A stretch of DNA of 64,000 nucleotides, from positions 496,001 through 560,000 of the forward strand of contig JAHNUO010000010.1 in the NCBI GenBank assembly GCA_019787685.1. Reading direction: 5' to 3'. Below are positions 22,101 through 34,164 of the stretch, one piece after another. The notes below the pieces were generated by a model. That model searched no databases and had not been told where the DNA came from. It was given only the letters and a program-made list of their open reading frames with translations. The DNA comes from Chiua virens (taxonomy: Eukaryota; Basidiomycota; Agaricomycetes; Boletales; Boletaceae). A program made the position numbers and the translations under genes. Positions within the stretch are counted from its first letter, which is position 1; each line of letters begins with the position of its first letter.

Positions 22101-25100
22101 ATGTCCTATCCTCCTCCACGGCGTGCCTTTCCAGCCTGTCGAATACCTTGTCCCTATGCAGCCTGCCGCCAATGGTTCAAAACAAAGGCGGGCTTGAAGC
22201 ATCACCAATCATCAGTACACTGCTTCGACTTCACTTCTATACATCCTGAGTCTTCTGAGTCTATCCCCTTGAATCCACTTCCAGCTCCAAGTCTGAGTCG
22301 ACCAGCTACCCAACCAGTGCCTGGCGTAATCCGTGACTATCACGACAAGCTTACAGGTAAGAAAAAGGTGGCTATCGTGATCATCTACTAACTCCTTTTC
22401 AGGTCGAATTTACAATGCCGCAGGGAACCAAATAAATCTCTGCACACCTAACGTACCATCACGTCGGAGAGGTCCACATGATTGGACCCCTTACCAAGAC
22501 CGCCTTGGTTTTGAAACGGCCGAGTTTATTTTCAAGCAGGCTGAGCTGTCCATGCGCAACACCAATGAGCTATGTAATCTCTGGGATCGCTCTCTCAGTG
22601 GCACTGGAATTCGACCACCCTTTACAAACCACAGCGAGCTCAATGATACAATTGATGCAACCCCACTCAGCGACATTCCATGGAGCAGTTTCAAACTGCG
22701 ATACAGTGGTGAACGCCCTCCCGGAACAACGCCTTCGTGGATGACAAAGTCCTATGAGTTCTTCTTTCGTTCCCCTCACCGTCTCATACAAGAAATCTTA
22801 TCAAACAAAGACTTTGATGGCCGGATGGATTATGTTCCTTATCGGGATTTTGTTTCCTCTGACGAAACTCAGCGCTTTGAAAATTTTATGTCGGGAGACT
22901 GGGCATGGGAGCAAGCAGTAATTCTTTCTCTTCAAGAAGTCGTGTGCTTCACACTGATATATTTCCAGGACAACATCGCACAAAACGAGCAAATGCATGG
23001 CGCCACCTTTGTCCCGATTATACTAGGCAGCGACAAGACGACTGTCTCAGTGGGAACTGGTCAACAAGATTATTGGCCGGTCTATCTATCGATCGGGAAC
23101 CTTCACAATACCACTCGCCGTGCCCATGGGAATGCAGTGGAATTGTTGGCATTTCTGGCGATCCCAAAAAGTGAGTATTACCGACAACTCAGCCTCACAT
23201 TAATATTATCTCTCATGCAGCGGCAAAGAAATATGCTGACAGTCCCACGTTTCGTTTATTCAAGAAGAAATTGTTTCATGCCGCAATGACAAGAATACTT
23301 GTATCGCTCAAGCCTGGAATGGAGACGCCTGAGTTGCTACACTGTGCTGATGGTCGTTACCGCCGTATTGTTTTTGGAATTGGCCCATACATTGCCGACT
23401 ATCCAGAACAGGTGCTCATCTCCGGTGTGGTCCAGAACTGGTGTGGACGGTAAGTTCACGTTCATGTTCAGTGCTTAATCTGTGCTACTAATTCTGACTC
23501 TTTGCTGGCTCCAATAGGTGTATTGCGTTTCCGCATGACCTTGATACAGCAGGTGCACCGCGAACGATGGAATTAATGAAAGCAATTGCTGAGGAGGTCA
23601 TGATCCCCACTGTTGCCTGGGAAGATTGGGGTGTCGACATCAATGTCCTGGCAAGTACATTTGTTTTTATACTATTTACTAGCATGGTTGACGTTGATTT
23701 CAGCCGTTTACATATTCATTTCCGAGAGCTGATATTTGTCAGCTCATCGCCCCAGATATTCTGCATCAATTAGTGAAGGGTACGTTCAAAGACCATCTGG
23801 TCGACTGGGTTGAGAAATATCTGGAAATTACGTATGGTAAAGCTGGTGCAAGGGAGCGATTAGCTGACATCGATCGCCGGTAAGATCTCATTCAGATCAG
23901 ATTTGAACATCATCTCTCACGTTATCACAGTATTGCTGTCATGCCACCGTTTCCCGGTCTCAGGAGATTTCCAGACGGCCGGGGATTTTCTCAATGGACA
24001 GGAAATGATTCAAAAGCGTTGATGAAGGTGAGCTTTATTCTTCTATTGTTATTCTACCAGCGACTTGCCTCATGGGATTAATTAGGTCTACCTCCCTGCC
24101 ATCGAGGGGCATGTTCCGCATGATATTGTGCGGACCATTCGGGCCTTTTTAGAGTTCTGTTACGTTGCACGACGCAATGTAATCACTGAGAAGTCCTTGG
24201 AAGAACTCAGGAATGCTCTTGCCCACTTTCATCAACATCGTGAAATATTCCGTCAGGTCGGAGTTCGGCCGAACGGATTCTCTCTCCCCCGCCAGCACTC
24301 CCTTGTACACTATGAATCAATGATCCGACTCTTCGGTGCACCAAATGGGTTGTCGACATCAATAACCGAATCAAAACACATCACCGCCGTCAAAAAACCA
24401 TGGCGCCGCTCTAGCAAGCACAATGCACTTGGGCAAATTCTACGGATAAATCAACGTCTCTCCCAACTTGCTGCTGCCCGTGTTGACTTTGAGGCTCGTG
24501 GGATGTTGGAACATACCACACCTTCTGAAGCACGGGAACTCGAGGGTGCACTTCAGATTCCCTTTTTTATTTGTATAGCAACTGATTCGAAATCTCTTGT
24601 ACACCATTATTAGCTTCAACGACTCAGCCAGCCCGGTCAACGGTGCCTGATGATGTCCATGAAAATGAAACGTCAGGTGCATTGGACGAGTCACTCGGAC
24701 TTGCACACTCTGATGTAAAACTAGCTCGAACACCAGGTAGGTCTAATGTACATTCAAACCTTAAACGATCGGCTTACACAACGATTCATGAGCTCGCCGA
24801 TGTGCGAAGTCTATCTTGGCGCTCACTGTTGAGCTCGGACTTCCTGATTTGCCCGTACTTATTGGGGAGTTCCTATCTGAACAGCCCGAGCTCGAAGCAT
24901 TTGTCGGTGCTCTTACATCACCCAACAGGGCTCCTCAATTACTTAACCCCATCAAGGTCAAGATTTTTCATTCCGCATCTGCAAGCTTTGTAGCGCCAAG
25001 CGATCCCAGCGGGATTAATGGTTTGCGGCGAGAATCAATCAGGGCAAACCCTTCCTGGCATGGCGGAGCTGCAAGATACGACTGCGTGCTCGTCAGCACC

Positions 25101-25460
25101 GACACCACAATGGAGGGAATGCTTAGCATGGAAGTAGCACGCGTTCTATGCTTCTTTTCTTTCGTTTTCATTGACCATCAAGTTTATTCTTGTGCTCTCA
25201 TTCAGTGGTACGACCGCATCGCCGACGAGCCAGATGAGATAACTGGGATGTGGATGGTCACACCATCCGCCCTTCGGGATGGTACCAAGCACCTCGCTGT
25301 TATCTCTGTTGAGAGCATCGTCCGGAATGTCCACCTCCTGCCTATCTTTGGTAGCGAGTTTGTTCCCGAGCACGTTACATTTGATAATTCATTAGATATC
25401 TACCGTGGCTTTTATGTTAACCGCTTTTCTGACCATCATGCTTTCGAGTTAGTTTCTTAG
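22101..25460 (+). CDS. Plavaka/KDZ transposase of element C, best-preserved copy
   Basis: The ATG at 22101 gives MSYPPPRRAFPACRIPCPY, with a zinc finger of the form CPYAACRQWF...LKHHQSSVH. Exon 2 starts at 22403 (HDWTPYQDRLGFETAEFIF) and ends GDWAWEQAV near 22918. Later exons carry [16 protein letters not shown] with PVYLSIGN (about 23015-23105), GPYIADYPEQVLISGVV (about 23380), SFPRADICQLIAPDILHQ with FKDHLVDWVEKY (23705-23820), PPFPGLRRFPDGRGF (23943-23990), FSLPRQHSLVHY and [12 protein letters not shown] (24280-24395). A C-terminal exon ends FSDHHAFELVS. The D...D...E-type residues (SDKTT, RADI, TESK) are present. Up to 24600 the frame is clean across normal introns. Near 24810 a join of HELADV to VELGLPDLPVL needs an unusual intron or a frameshift, so activity is uncertain. 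Confidence 0.85.
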
Positions 25461-25854
25461 TATAGCATTGATATATTTCTGAATATACCTGGCACGCACT
25501 TGTATTCCCACGGGGGTCTCCACTTTGACATCGCCTGTAACGCATCACAAACCTAATGAACACCCCCATGACCCATCCGAATCCAGCCCCTCTGGACTCG
25601 TCAACGCAGTTCAATGTAGAATGGTGATGTGCATGTCACACAGGCAAGGTACTGAGTCGAATCAAATCCGAGTTGCGAGTTTATACACCACACTAATTAA
25701 AGGATCTTACTAGGGACGAGTGGAGGTGTATCACGAGCTAACACCAGTTTTGCACTACAAACGTCTCGAAGACCCAACCCCACTCCCCTCCCCTGTTGGC
25801 AACTATTTGTATTGTCGCCTTCTTACCATGCCCTTGAGTCTATTTGCAACTCAT

Positions 25855-26890
25855 TTCTTCACAGTGGTCTGTGCAGTATCAAGTGGCTGTCCCATCAGGC
25901 GAGCGCAATTTCCACATCTTCTATTATTTGATGATCAGTCCATCACCAGAAGAACATCAACATGTTTGCCTCGCCGATAACTTCAAGACTCAGCACCAGT
26001 ATCTCGGCCAGTGCGGCGGTGCTGGTGCTCCCCTAATGATGTCCGTGCCACACAATGACGCCGACCACTTAAGCTGGCGTTCAAGTCCATTGGGTTGTCC
26101 AGGTGACATGTTTCACAGGTCTGTCAGCTCGTCTGTACCATTCTGCGTCTCAGCAGCCTCGAATTTAATATTGACCATAGTCGTGAGATTGATGTCGCCA
26201 TCTGCAACATGGTGTGCGGCCTTCTGCACTTGAGAGCGCGGTCACTCACAAGCATGTCAAGAAGGAGCTCTGCACTGTGTTCCTCAATCCTCCCCTTCCC
26301 TCCCTTTCCCCCCGGCAGTGCATTGGACAATTGTGACGACCTTGTGAATATTTTCTATTCTCTCCTTTTTCTCTGGCCTAACGAGCACATCCTGCACCAT
26401 GTCCCCCGACCCCCCGACCCCAACAGCACATTGGACAATCACGATGACCTCGCAAAGATGCTCTACTCTCTCCTTTTTCCCTGGCCCAACAAGCATATCA
26501 CCTAGCGCCTCTATGTGACGACTTGGATGTATCCATTGACCTTTTCAATATCCCTGACCCCGAAGATATGAACAAGTCGCCCAAATTCTCTCGACTGATT
26601 CTGTGTCAACTTCGCCGACGGACGCCTCCAAAGCCTTATCCAGAAGCGCATTTTCAAGTCACATCAATATATACTATGAAACGGGAGGCATCTCGTCTTG
26701 TCCCCTCGGTGCCCTATTTCGACAACGCTGAATGTGCTCAGCTTCTGCAGAACAAGCCCAGTGGTCCTACTCATACTATGGATGACCAGGCTCGTGGATT
26801 GCACAAGAAGATGGACCCTAGCATAGTGGAAGCCTCTGCCAAAGCGCTGGGGTAACCACTCATCTTTCAAAGTGGGAGTCATCGGCCGCT
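25855..26890 (+). pseudogene. Captured fragment of a chitin synthase with myosin-like motor domain, decayed
   Basis: In shifting frames the stretch encodes pieces I recognise from the motor domain of fungal class V/VII chitin synthases: VPSGERNFHIFYYL (25890-25930), HQYLGQ, CQLVCTILRLSSLEFNIDHS (26118-26180), SALESAVTHKHVKKELCTVF (26223-26285), LDNCDDLVNIFYSLLF, SRPNSLD*FCVNFADGRLQ (26576-26630), VPSVPYFDNAECAQLLQNKP (26703-26760), MDDQARGLHKKMDP and NHSSFKVGV. The host enzyme makes cell-wall chitin at the plasma membrane. Here only part of the motor domain is present, with several frameshifts and stops and no synthase domain. It sits between the transposase gene and the right repeat of element C, so it is moved with the element. 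One motif is present twice (26318-26390 and 26440-26502). Confidence 0.8.
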
Positions 26891-26951
26891 CTGGATGGTG
26901 TTCGCCGCCGCCGCATATTCAAGTTCATTCTGCAAGTCTTTGTTCCTCAGG

Positions 26952-27454
26952 TTCCTTCCCCCTCGTTCTGCGTTCTCGCACTGGTTCTCGCGTTGATCAC
27001 ACTAGTAATCACATTCATGTAACTAGTGCTGCTTATCTTGCTAATTGAACTTTGGGTTGCGTTGTTTTCACAAATCGTTTGTGAACTTTTTGTCTCGGTC
27101 GAGCTTTGTAACCAGTACGTGCTTAAATGTATCATTGTTTCTTGCCGTGTCGAGCACAACTTTCTGTCTTAGTCGTGCTTTGTAACTAGTCCGTGTCGAG
27201 TGCAACTTATCGCACTCGTTGTAGTCGAGCTTTGTATAACTATGTGTCTAAATGTACTATTTTGTCTTACTGTGTCGAGCACGACTTATCACGCTCGTCA
27301 TAAGCTCCAGAAGATGGGAAAAGACGATCCTGCCATTTTCTATTTGTCTTACCCGACTAATTGTACTAATGACGTACCGTAAGATCACTTAGCCGCGGGA
27401 AGATTGCATAAGCAGTTCGCAAGCCGAAATAAGCAAGATGTAAAATTACTGATG
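26952..27454. repeat. Right terminal inverted repeat of element C
   Basis: This is the inverse of 18524-19028, ending AAAATTACTGATG. The near identity of the two ends suggests that element C is the youngest of the three elements. Confidence 0.95.
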
Positions 27455-29864
27455 GCCTAGCGGAGGACGTCTGGGGCCCCGCCACTGGGCGTTTGATTTC
27501 CTTCCCTTGATCTGGACCCGTGCTTCCTCCTGACGCCGCGAAGCGTCATGGGACGTGGAACCACCATCCGGCAATTGGATTTTCGTCAGTAAGTAAATTC
27601 ATCGGTCCCGTCCATTGACTCACCGTTCTCCAGTGTTCCAGGTAACCTACGAGACATTTTTTCGGCTAGAGAAAATAGGATACGTAGAGAGTTATTCACA
27701 AGGGCACTTTTTCGCGCAGCCTACACGTGCCACCTCTCTATCGGATCCCATCAGATCACACTTTCCCCTATACCCTTGGTGCTTGTTCCCGCCTGGTCTT
27801 CGCAGCCAATGAAAATCAAGATGATCCCACGATGATAACGAGAATCCATCCATTAGACAACGATCCAGACGGGTGGCTCGGAAAGAACAGAGTCATACAT
27901 GTATGCATGCATGAAGCCACAGTGGTGAAGATATCAAGTTATTCAGTGGATCTCGTGGTTCATCGAGCCGACTATTCTTCCAGAAGTCTTTCGGTTTCGG
28001 GCCTCTCCCCCGCTCGTTTCGGGTCTGCCGAGTTTCGTGTATCTGCCGTCGATCTCCCCAAGGACCCACCTGAGTTCTCCAGTCACTACCATGACTGTGA
28101 GTCTGTGACATTGACAAGGGTCGCGGAATCGTACTGGCGTGGCTCGTACACAGCTCTTATTGGCGTCACCCGCACGTATCCCCGCCAACATCAGCTTGAA
28201 CATCAAACCCTCTGCTTTGGCAATTCTGTGCGTCTTTTCGCCTCTCGTTCCGCTGTCCTACTGATCACCTGATCCATTGGCATGACAGTAATAGCTCCTT
28301 CTGATCAGGTTGCTTAGAATTCACATCCATGTCCGTCCGCACGCCACCACTATATTCAACCTTCTTCTGCCATCGACGTTCATCGCAGATCCCTCTCGCT
28401 TCGATCGACCGTACAAGAGTCTCCCGCCATTCTGGTGTATCCTTTATCTCTCAAGTTATCCCAATGTTTCCTCTATCTTCTCCCTCGCGGCCTTCACCGA
28501 GGTCGGCATGGATTCATTCACCCTCTTGTCTTTCTTCGCGTTTGCCTTGCCAGATCACCATCCCTACCTCAGTCCTTTTGGAGGATAATTCTGTGTACCA
28601 TGTGAGCAACATCGTCACAACCCAGTCTTTTCCCAGAGACACTCCTGTGACTCTTTGGAAATTGCACTCAGGTTTCCATGTCGCTGTCTCACGCTCCTGG
28701 CTTCGCCACTCCACTACCTATGTGGAAGCCCGCATCAGTCTCGTTCGGGTTTCAAGAGACATGGCCTCAAGCTCGAGTTGGTCCACCATGTACGTGGTTA
28801 TTGTGAGATGCTACCTTTCTTTTCATTGATCCTCTGTCGCACATGCTCAGTTCGAGATCGAGGTGGAAGAAAACCGGTATGAAACCACCTTTCAAGTTTT
28901 CACGTCGGTGGGGTGAATGATTCTCTGATTTCATTGCCTATCTCTGAAGGTGAGTGTGCACTCACTCATCGTCCTCAATCGTCAGTGCCTGACTCTCGAC
29001 TTCATTCCGTTCTCATGCGTCTTACTTCCTTACCAGCCACATGGTGCATGATCTCTTCCACTGGTTAGCGAATTGCTTGTCACCTATCTCGCTTTCGTGC
29101 ATTCAATTCATCTCAGCTGCAGCTTCAACGAAGTGGTCGGCAACTTCAAGTTCCAGCAGTCCAACTTCGAGAGATGGTGTGGAGAATGATGCTATGCTTT
29201 CAAACGCGCAGGACGATAGCGCGTTCGACAACATGAATCCCCCTGTGTACTTGCGGAATACAGGTTTTCCTTACCCTGGACAGAGATATGAAGGCTAGAA
29301 CCTCATTTATCATAGGACTATCTCATGGTCTCTCCACTCACTTTACGTATGGGCCTGGGAACCCTGCACTTTGAGGCTGGGGAGAGGCTGGTGGTATGGG
29401 TGAGGGTCGTAGACGCATTGCTTTACTGAATGTCACCACCAATCCCCGTTCATTTGTTAGCTTCGAACTAACCCGTCATGAAACAGTGCATCAACGCTAT
29501 GCCGTCCAGATGAGTGTGGACGGAGCTGGATCCGACGCCGGGGGCGGACACCTGGTAATCTCTACGACTGTCCTAACGACTCCCCCTGGTTCTGGCCCAA
29601 GAACCGTATCGAAAACCGTTATTCATTGCTGCACGCGCACACGGACGATTGAACAGCTACCTGATGTGATACCAGGTTCAAGTGACCTGTTTCCCCTCAT
29701 CTGGCTGGTTCGCGCATCTTGGCTTAAATTCTTCGCGATAGTCGTGGAGTTGTAGTATCCTACTGGCGTGCGCATTCAAATTGCAAGTCTCCTTCGAGTT
29801 TCTCCCCTTCGAGTTGCTGCCTTCTGTCTCGGGCGATCGATGACCTTATGGACACATTTGGAGG
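27455..29864 (+). other. Unresolved region with exon-like open frames
   Basis: Plus-strand frames at 27615-27812 (TYETFFRLEKIGYVES), 27727-28272, 28310-28829, 29041-29298 and 29396-29755 look partly protein-like. They are separated by stops, and no family could be recognised. GT-AG pairs exist, but I could not assemble one convincing product. This may be a decayed host gene next to the transposon nest or a gene with many short exons. Confidence 0.25.
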
Positions 29865-29916
29865 AGTCGACGTTCTGATGTCCTAGTACTGTACATAGGA
29901 CATCAGAACGTCGACT
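29865..29916. repeat. Perfect 20-bp inverted repeat with 12-nt loop
   Basis: Bases 29865-29884 (AGTCGACGTTCTGATGTCCT) are exactly complementary in reverse to 29897-29916, around a 12-nt spacer. The foot of the hairpin is followed by an A/G-rich stretch. It lies between plus-strand frames ending about 29755 and the minus-strand CHAT fragment ending at 30054, so it could act as a shared 3' structure. It may also be a relic of a palindromic insertion. Confidence 0.9.
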
Positions 29917-30053
29917 TTGTCTACAAGAGTAAGAACAACGACAACACGAAAGCTAATGCAGAGAACATACAACTCTACAAAATCAAAATATCGAAATCAT
30001 GTCGTAAGAAAAGAAAAGAAAAGAGAGAGGATATCCAAGTCGTGCGTGAGAAG

Positions 30054-30600
30054 TCAAATGCCAATATGAGCAAACACGATCCGCTTCTCCAACGATACTT
30101 CCGATGAGTTGCGCACCGCAAAATTCAACGCCGTCGCCGCGTGCTCGAAATCAAGGACCGGCTGCTCGAACATCTTTTGATAAAACCGAGTGACCACCTG
30201 GTGCGCAACCGCATCGTCCACCTTCCACAACGTCCCGATCACCCCGTTGAACCCGGCGAATTGCATCCCGGCTGCGAGATGGAGCACCTCATCGGGCGTC
30301 GACCTATCTCCCTGTGCCGTATGGCACGCCGAGAGGAACGCAAACTCAGAGTGGGTGTAACGTTCCTGGATGATACGCATCAGCGTGAGCTGTCCATCGC
30401 CCATCGCGAACCACGACTTGAACGGCTTCTCGGCGTGTTGCGCGCCATGGCAGGCGAGATGGACCCAACGGTGATCTTTGAACGCCTGGATGGCACCGTC
30501 GATCGTCGCGGCGGCGCCAGTGACGGAGCTCGACACACATGTCATTCGTGCCATCGGGATCAAGTAATAATCTTTACTCCCCGTATTAGTGATCGGTGAC
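30054..30600 (-). pseudogene. CHAT-domain (caspase-like peptidase) gene fragment
   Basis: The minus-strand frame encodes the C-terminal half of a CHAT domain: WVHLACHG with the catalytic His, FLSACHTAQGD with the catalytic Cys, EVLHLAAGMQFAGFNGVIGTLW, and an end at VFAHIGI (30054). The dyad residues are intact. However, the coding sequence stops near 30600, with no TPR region or CHAT N-terminal half upstream as in the full gene at 46585-51995. I therefore call it a truncated copy. Its closest relative in the window is the fragment at 61590-61830, with which it also shares 3' flanking sequence. Confidence 0.75.
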
Positions 30601-30699
30601 GCACGGTGCGAACGTCACGCTTTTACTCGCCTAACTCCTTAGATCAACCTCGGGGTTGGGAAATACCCAAGCGAAGCCAGCGACTATGAGGTGTATCAG

Positions 30700-33620
30700 T
30701 GCGACCTTCGCGGAAGCTTACGTCAGACTACGTGCTGAATGAATAACTTTGTTGGTCAGAACGTGTAGCAAAGAGAGTGGACGTACGCTGTACGATAACA
30801 ACGTCGACACTGACTCTTTGAAGGATTTCGAGTGGCAGACAAGGCACAATAGAGCAGTACTCGAGATGAGGTTTTTGGCTTCATGAAAATGCGCTAGATT
30901 GAAAGCTGACATTACTACCTTTGATCGAGTCATGATATTTGCGGCAACGCACCATCGAACATGTAGGGCAGTAACCATTGCGGTCTTTGTGCAAGAGAGA
31001 TATTAGATAGAGCATCGGCGTCTGCCACGCTGGTGTCGGAATCAGGACAAACGAGAAGTGTATTGTTCCGACGCCTTTACGTTTGCTACGGTACCAGGAG
31101 AGGAGCGGAGAAAATCACTCGTCGTCGTCGAAGATGCCACCAGGAGGTATTGAAGACTATGGGTCTAGAATCAGGCATGGAATGCGATATCACTGAGACG
31201 ACTCTAGCACGAACGTTGGTACAACAAATGGACTCAGGGACGTCGTGATGACGCGCAGGTGGGCCGTGTAGATACTATTGACGAACGTGGTACGAACACT
31301 GCTGGCAGCAACGCCATACAGGAGGGGCCAGGGAGCGTAGACGATGTGCGCAAGGGTTGGGGAGATTATACAGTGCGCGGATTGGATAGCCAGGAGCACC
31401 AGGCGTAAGATTGATGTAGTTGGGGCGTTGGTGAGAGCACGCGAGGCGATAGGAAGCCTCCACGCCAAAGTCAAACCGTTCATAAGAACCTGCCAAACAC
31501 CCATTTATGTAATCAAGAAACTGGAAACGGTTTTCAACTCAACAGCCTCCTCCATTCACTTGATGTTCGACGGTGTACTTTTTGTACTGAACACCTATGT
31601 AGTCGGTATGAGTTAATCGATAACCAAACTAACAAGCTACCTTCAATATTCACGTTTCCCCGAGTGCATGTGACTTTGTGTAAAAGATGATTCTCACCAG
31701 GTCCGGACAATCCAGAGATCAACAATTTTATTGTCCCGTCTCCGGCATGTATAAGAACGTCGTCGTCCGAAGAGCACTAGGCATTTAAGACTCTTGGAAA
31801 CAGCGAGCTGAAGAGTCTGTCGATAGAAAGAAAGAGGCACTATCGTACATGTCAACTATCTGCAAGCTGCATAAACTACATGGCGAATCAACGCTACCTC
31901 AGACACAACCCCCTACCTTATTTCGTCCTCCCTTCCGACGCCGTTCGAGTCACTGTTTGCCAAAGCGGCCGTCGGATGGTGCCCAACTTTGACCACCGGA
32001 CAGCGTTGGCCTTGGTGTCCTGTCGCACCCAAAAGCGCACCACCAAGCAGTTTCGACGTCGGATGCGGTGGACAAAGACACTTCCGCAAACGGGACCTCG
32101 TCGCGGGTTCATTGGCGTCGGGAGCGGTCCCCGCCATTTGTACCACGCCTTGTGCACTGGTCGGCTCAGAGGGCCGGGCGGCACGCAACGCAATGCACTA
32201 AGATATTCATATTTTCGTGTGTCAATGCCGAGGGTTGGGGACGCGTCGGTGTCACTTGTTCTGCCGGCGATGTAGCGCTAGCATCTGAGACACCACATCC
32301 TTGCCTGCGTATCAACAGTCATCAGCCAAGCGACGAGACCCTGGGACAAGATGAACAGCTTACTGGCCGCCGGATCGTGTCAACGGATCGTTGCATAGAC
32401 TGTCATCGTCAACACAACCTTTGTCAGCTCCCTTCCGGTTCAATATAAAAATGATATCCGGAAATAAAAGGACTACAAAGAGTCATGAGAACATGAGAAC
32501 ATAAACCTACCTCCGCAACCGCACGGGCACGGTGCAACCAACGTCGTGTTCGCGACAACGCAACTGCCAGTTTGGAAATACGTTTAATGCCGGAAGCTAA
32601 GCCAGAAAAAAATGGTAATTCGGATAGGATCGGAACGTGACACGCCGCGTGCATGGCACAGTAAAGATACCGTACTGACCGCTCTACGTTCGAGCTCGAA
32701 TATGGCAAGCTCAAGCCGGAGTTTCCAGAGTGCCGCGAGGAAGTCGGGGCTGAGGGCTCCTCCGCAGTATGCGGAAGTCATTGAGTTGAACGTGTCACCG
32801 GTAGGTGACCGAAGATGCTGTACGAGAGAAAAAAAGGATCATCAGCGGCAGATAAATTTTGGCTATAAGTACACCCACCGGTGGGTCATGTGTAGCAGTG
32901 CAATGAATTGTAGAACATCCCGACTGCGCCTGGAGTAATTCGTGTGAGGGCATGTGAGTAGTTGGGGAAAAGGAAAAGGCGCGGGGAGGTTGGGAGACAG
33001 AAGTCGCAGGGCACATCACACTCTATCGATCTACTTATGTGCCAGGAAGCCACCAAGGTTGATATGACAGGCATTATAGGCTTCCGACGTGCCGAGAAAC
33101 CTTATCCTTGTCTTATTCTATGCCGACTATGCCATATCAGCTAACGAAATATGCCGCATTGATGCCGGTGTACAGGGAACAAGCCGTCCCGTGCCGTCTC
33201 GCTCATAATGCGCACCGATACCGGACCGACGAGTGACACGTTGCCGAGCTATGTTGCCGAGCTCCATCCGCAACAAGAACAAAAACTTTAGCATGAATTT
33301 TAGCATACCGCTCACTATACCGAATAACTGACATAATGAGGCTACCAACCACTGCCAATAACGAGGCACCCATCGATATAGCAATAAAGGCCAAACTACC
33401 TACAGAAACGCATCAGTATGAGAGTGCATCGATGGATGGTCAATTGGAAAGATCAGAAGTGTCGTATGTGGAGCACACCCTTGCATATAACAAGGTATTC
33501 TCCCTGAAGAAATTCAAACCATACGGATTTCCAAGCATCATCAGTCAAAGTATATGGATGTACTCACTTCCGTCATGCATCTCCATCATCATCCGTGATT
33601 GAACGGCGAACGTTCGAAAG
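30700..33620 (-). other. Possible spliced gene for a polytopic membrane protein
   Basis: On the minus strand several exon-sized frames encode hydrophobic helices: FIAISMGASLLAVVGSLIM (near 33390-33330), LIAKIYLPLMILFF (near 32870-32825), ITIFFWLSF (near 32610) and a set in 31470-31220 (TTSILRLVLLAIQSAHCII). Introns of 50-70 nt can be imagined between them. I could not derive one complete product or a family. The GC-rich middle (31913-32190) is open in several frames and is not evidence by itself. Confidence 0.3.
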
Positions 33621-34164
33621 GAAGAAAAATAAGCGGATAACCACGTCGAAAGAGAGTAAGCCCCATTGAGTTGAAGGCACCCAAAAACAGGGCGCCGACT
33701 ACCGCATAACTATGTCTATGAGCAACGAAGAGCAAACCATCGGCCGAGCAACCCAAACGAAACAAACATGCTCATATCTTCGCATGAATACGCTACCACA
33801 GGGTTACTCGACGTCCAGAATGCGACAGAGTGGGCAAGCGGAACTGTCCTCAAATGTCCAGTAAGTCGATCCTTGCCCGACCTATCCCACCCCCCTCAGC
33901 AAGTTTGAAGCTGGGTGCTTTCCGTTCCGGGTGAGAAGGGATCACTCTGTGTCTCCGGGGACTTTCCCCACAGCAGGGAATACGAAAGCGAGAATACTTT
34001 CTGTGCGTGTGCTGCGATGGCGGTTCTTCATACGACGTGGGTGATTATGAAAAAACGAAAACAGACGGTTTATAATGGATCCGTTCAAACTCCGATTCAA
34101 AATGAGCCGAGACGAACGCACACTGGCAGTGCATCATATATAGACACACGGCTTGTCTCCAACG

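Larger units (their letters stand above)
18524..27454. mobile_element. Element C: KDZ/Plavaka-type transposon with about 505-bp inverted repeats and captured host DNA
   Basis: Near-identical inverted repeats at 18524-19028 and 26952-27454 bound an 8.9-kb unit. Its outermost bases, CATCAGTAATTTTACATC, share CATCAGTAA with element B. Inside, a minus-strand companion gene (19235-21775) and a plus-strand transposase (22101-25460) diverge. A decayed chitin-synthase fragment (25855-26890) lies between the transposase and the right repeat. I see no matching target duplication: the left flank is mariner sequence and the right flank is unrelated. Confidence 0.85.

Noticed and set aside
31913..32275. 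Overlapping GC-rich open frames on both strands
   Set aside because: At least three overlapping frames are open at once, a base-composition effect; none shows a recognisable motif.
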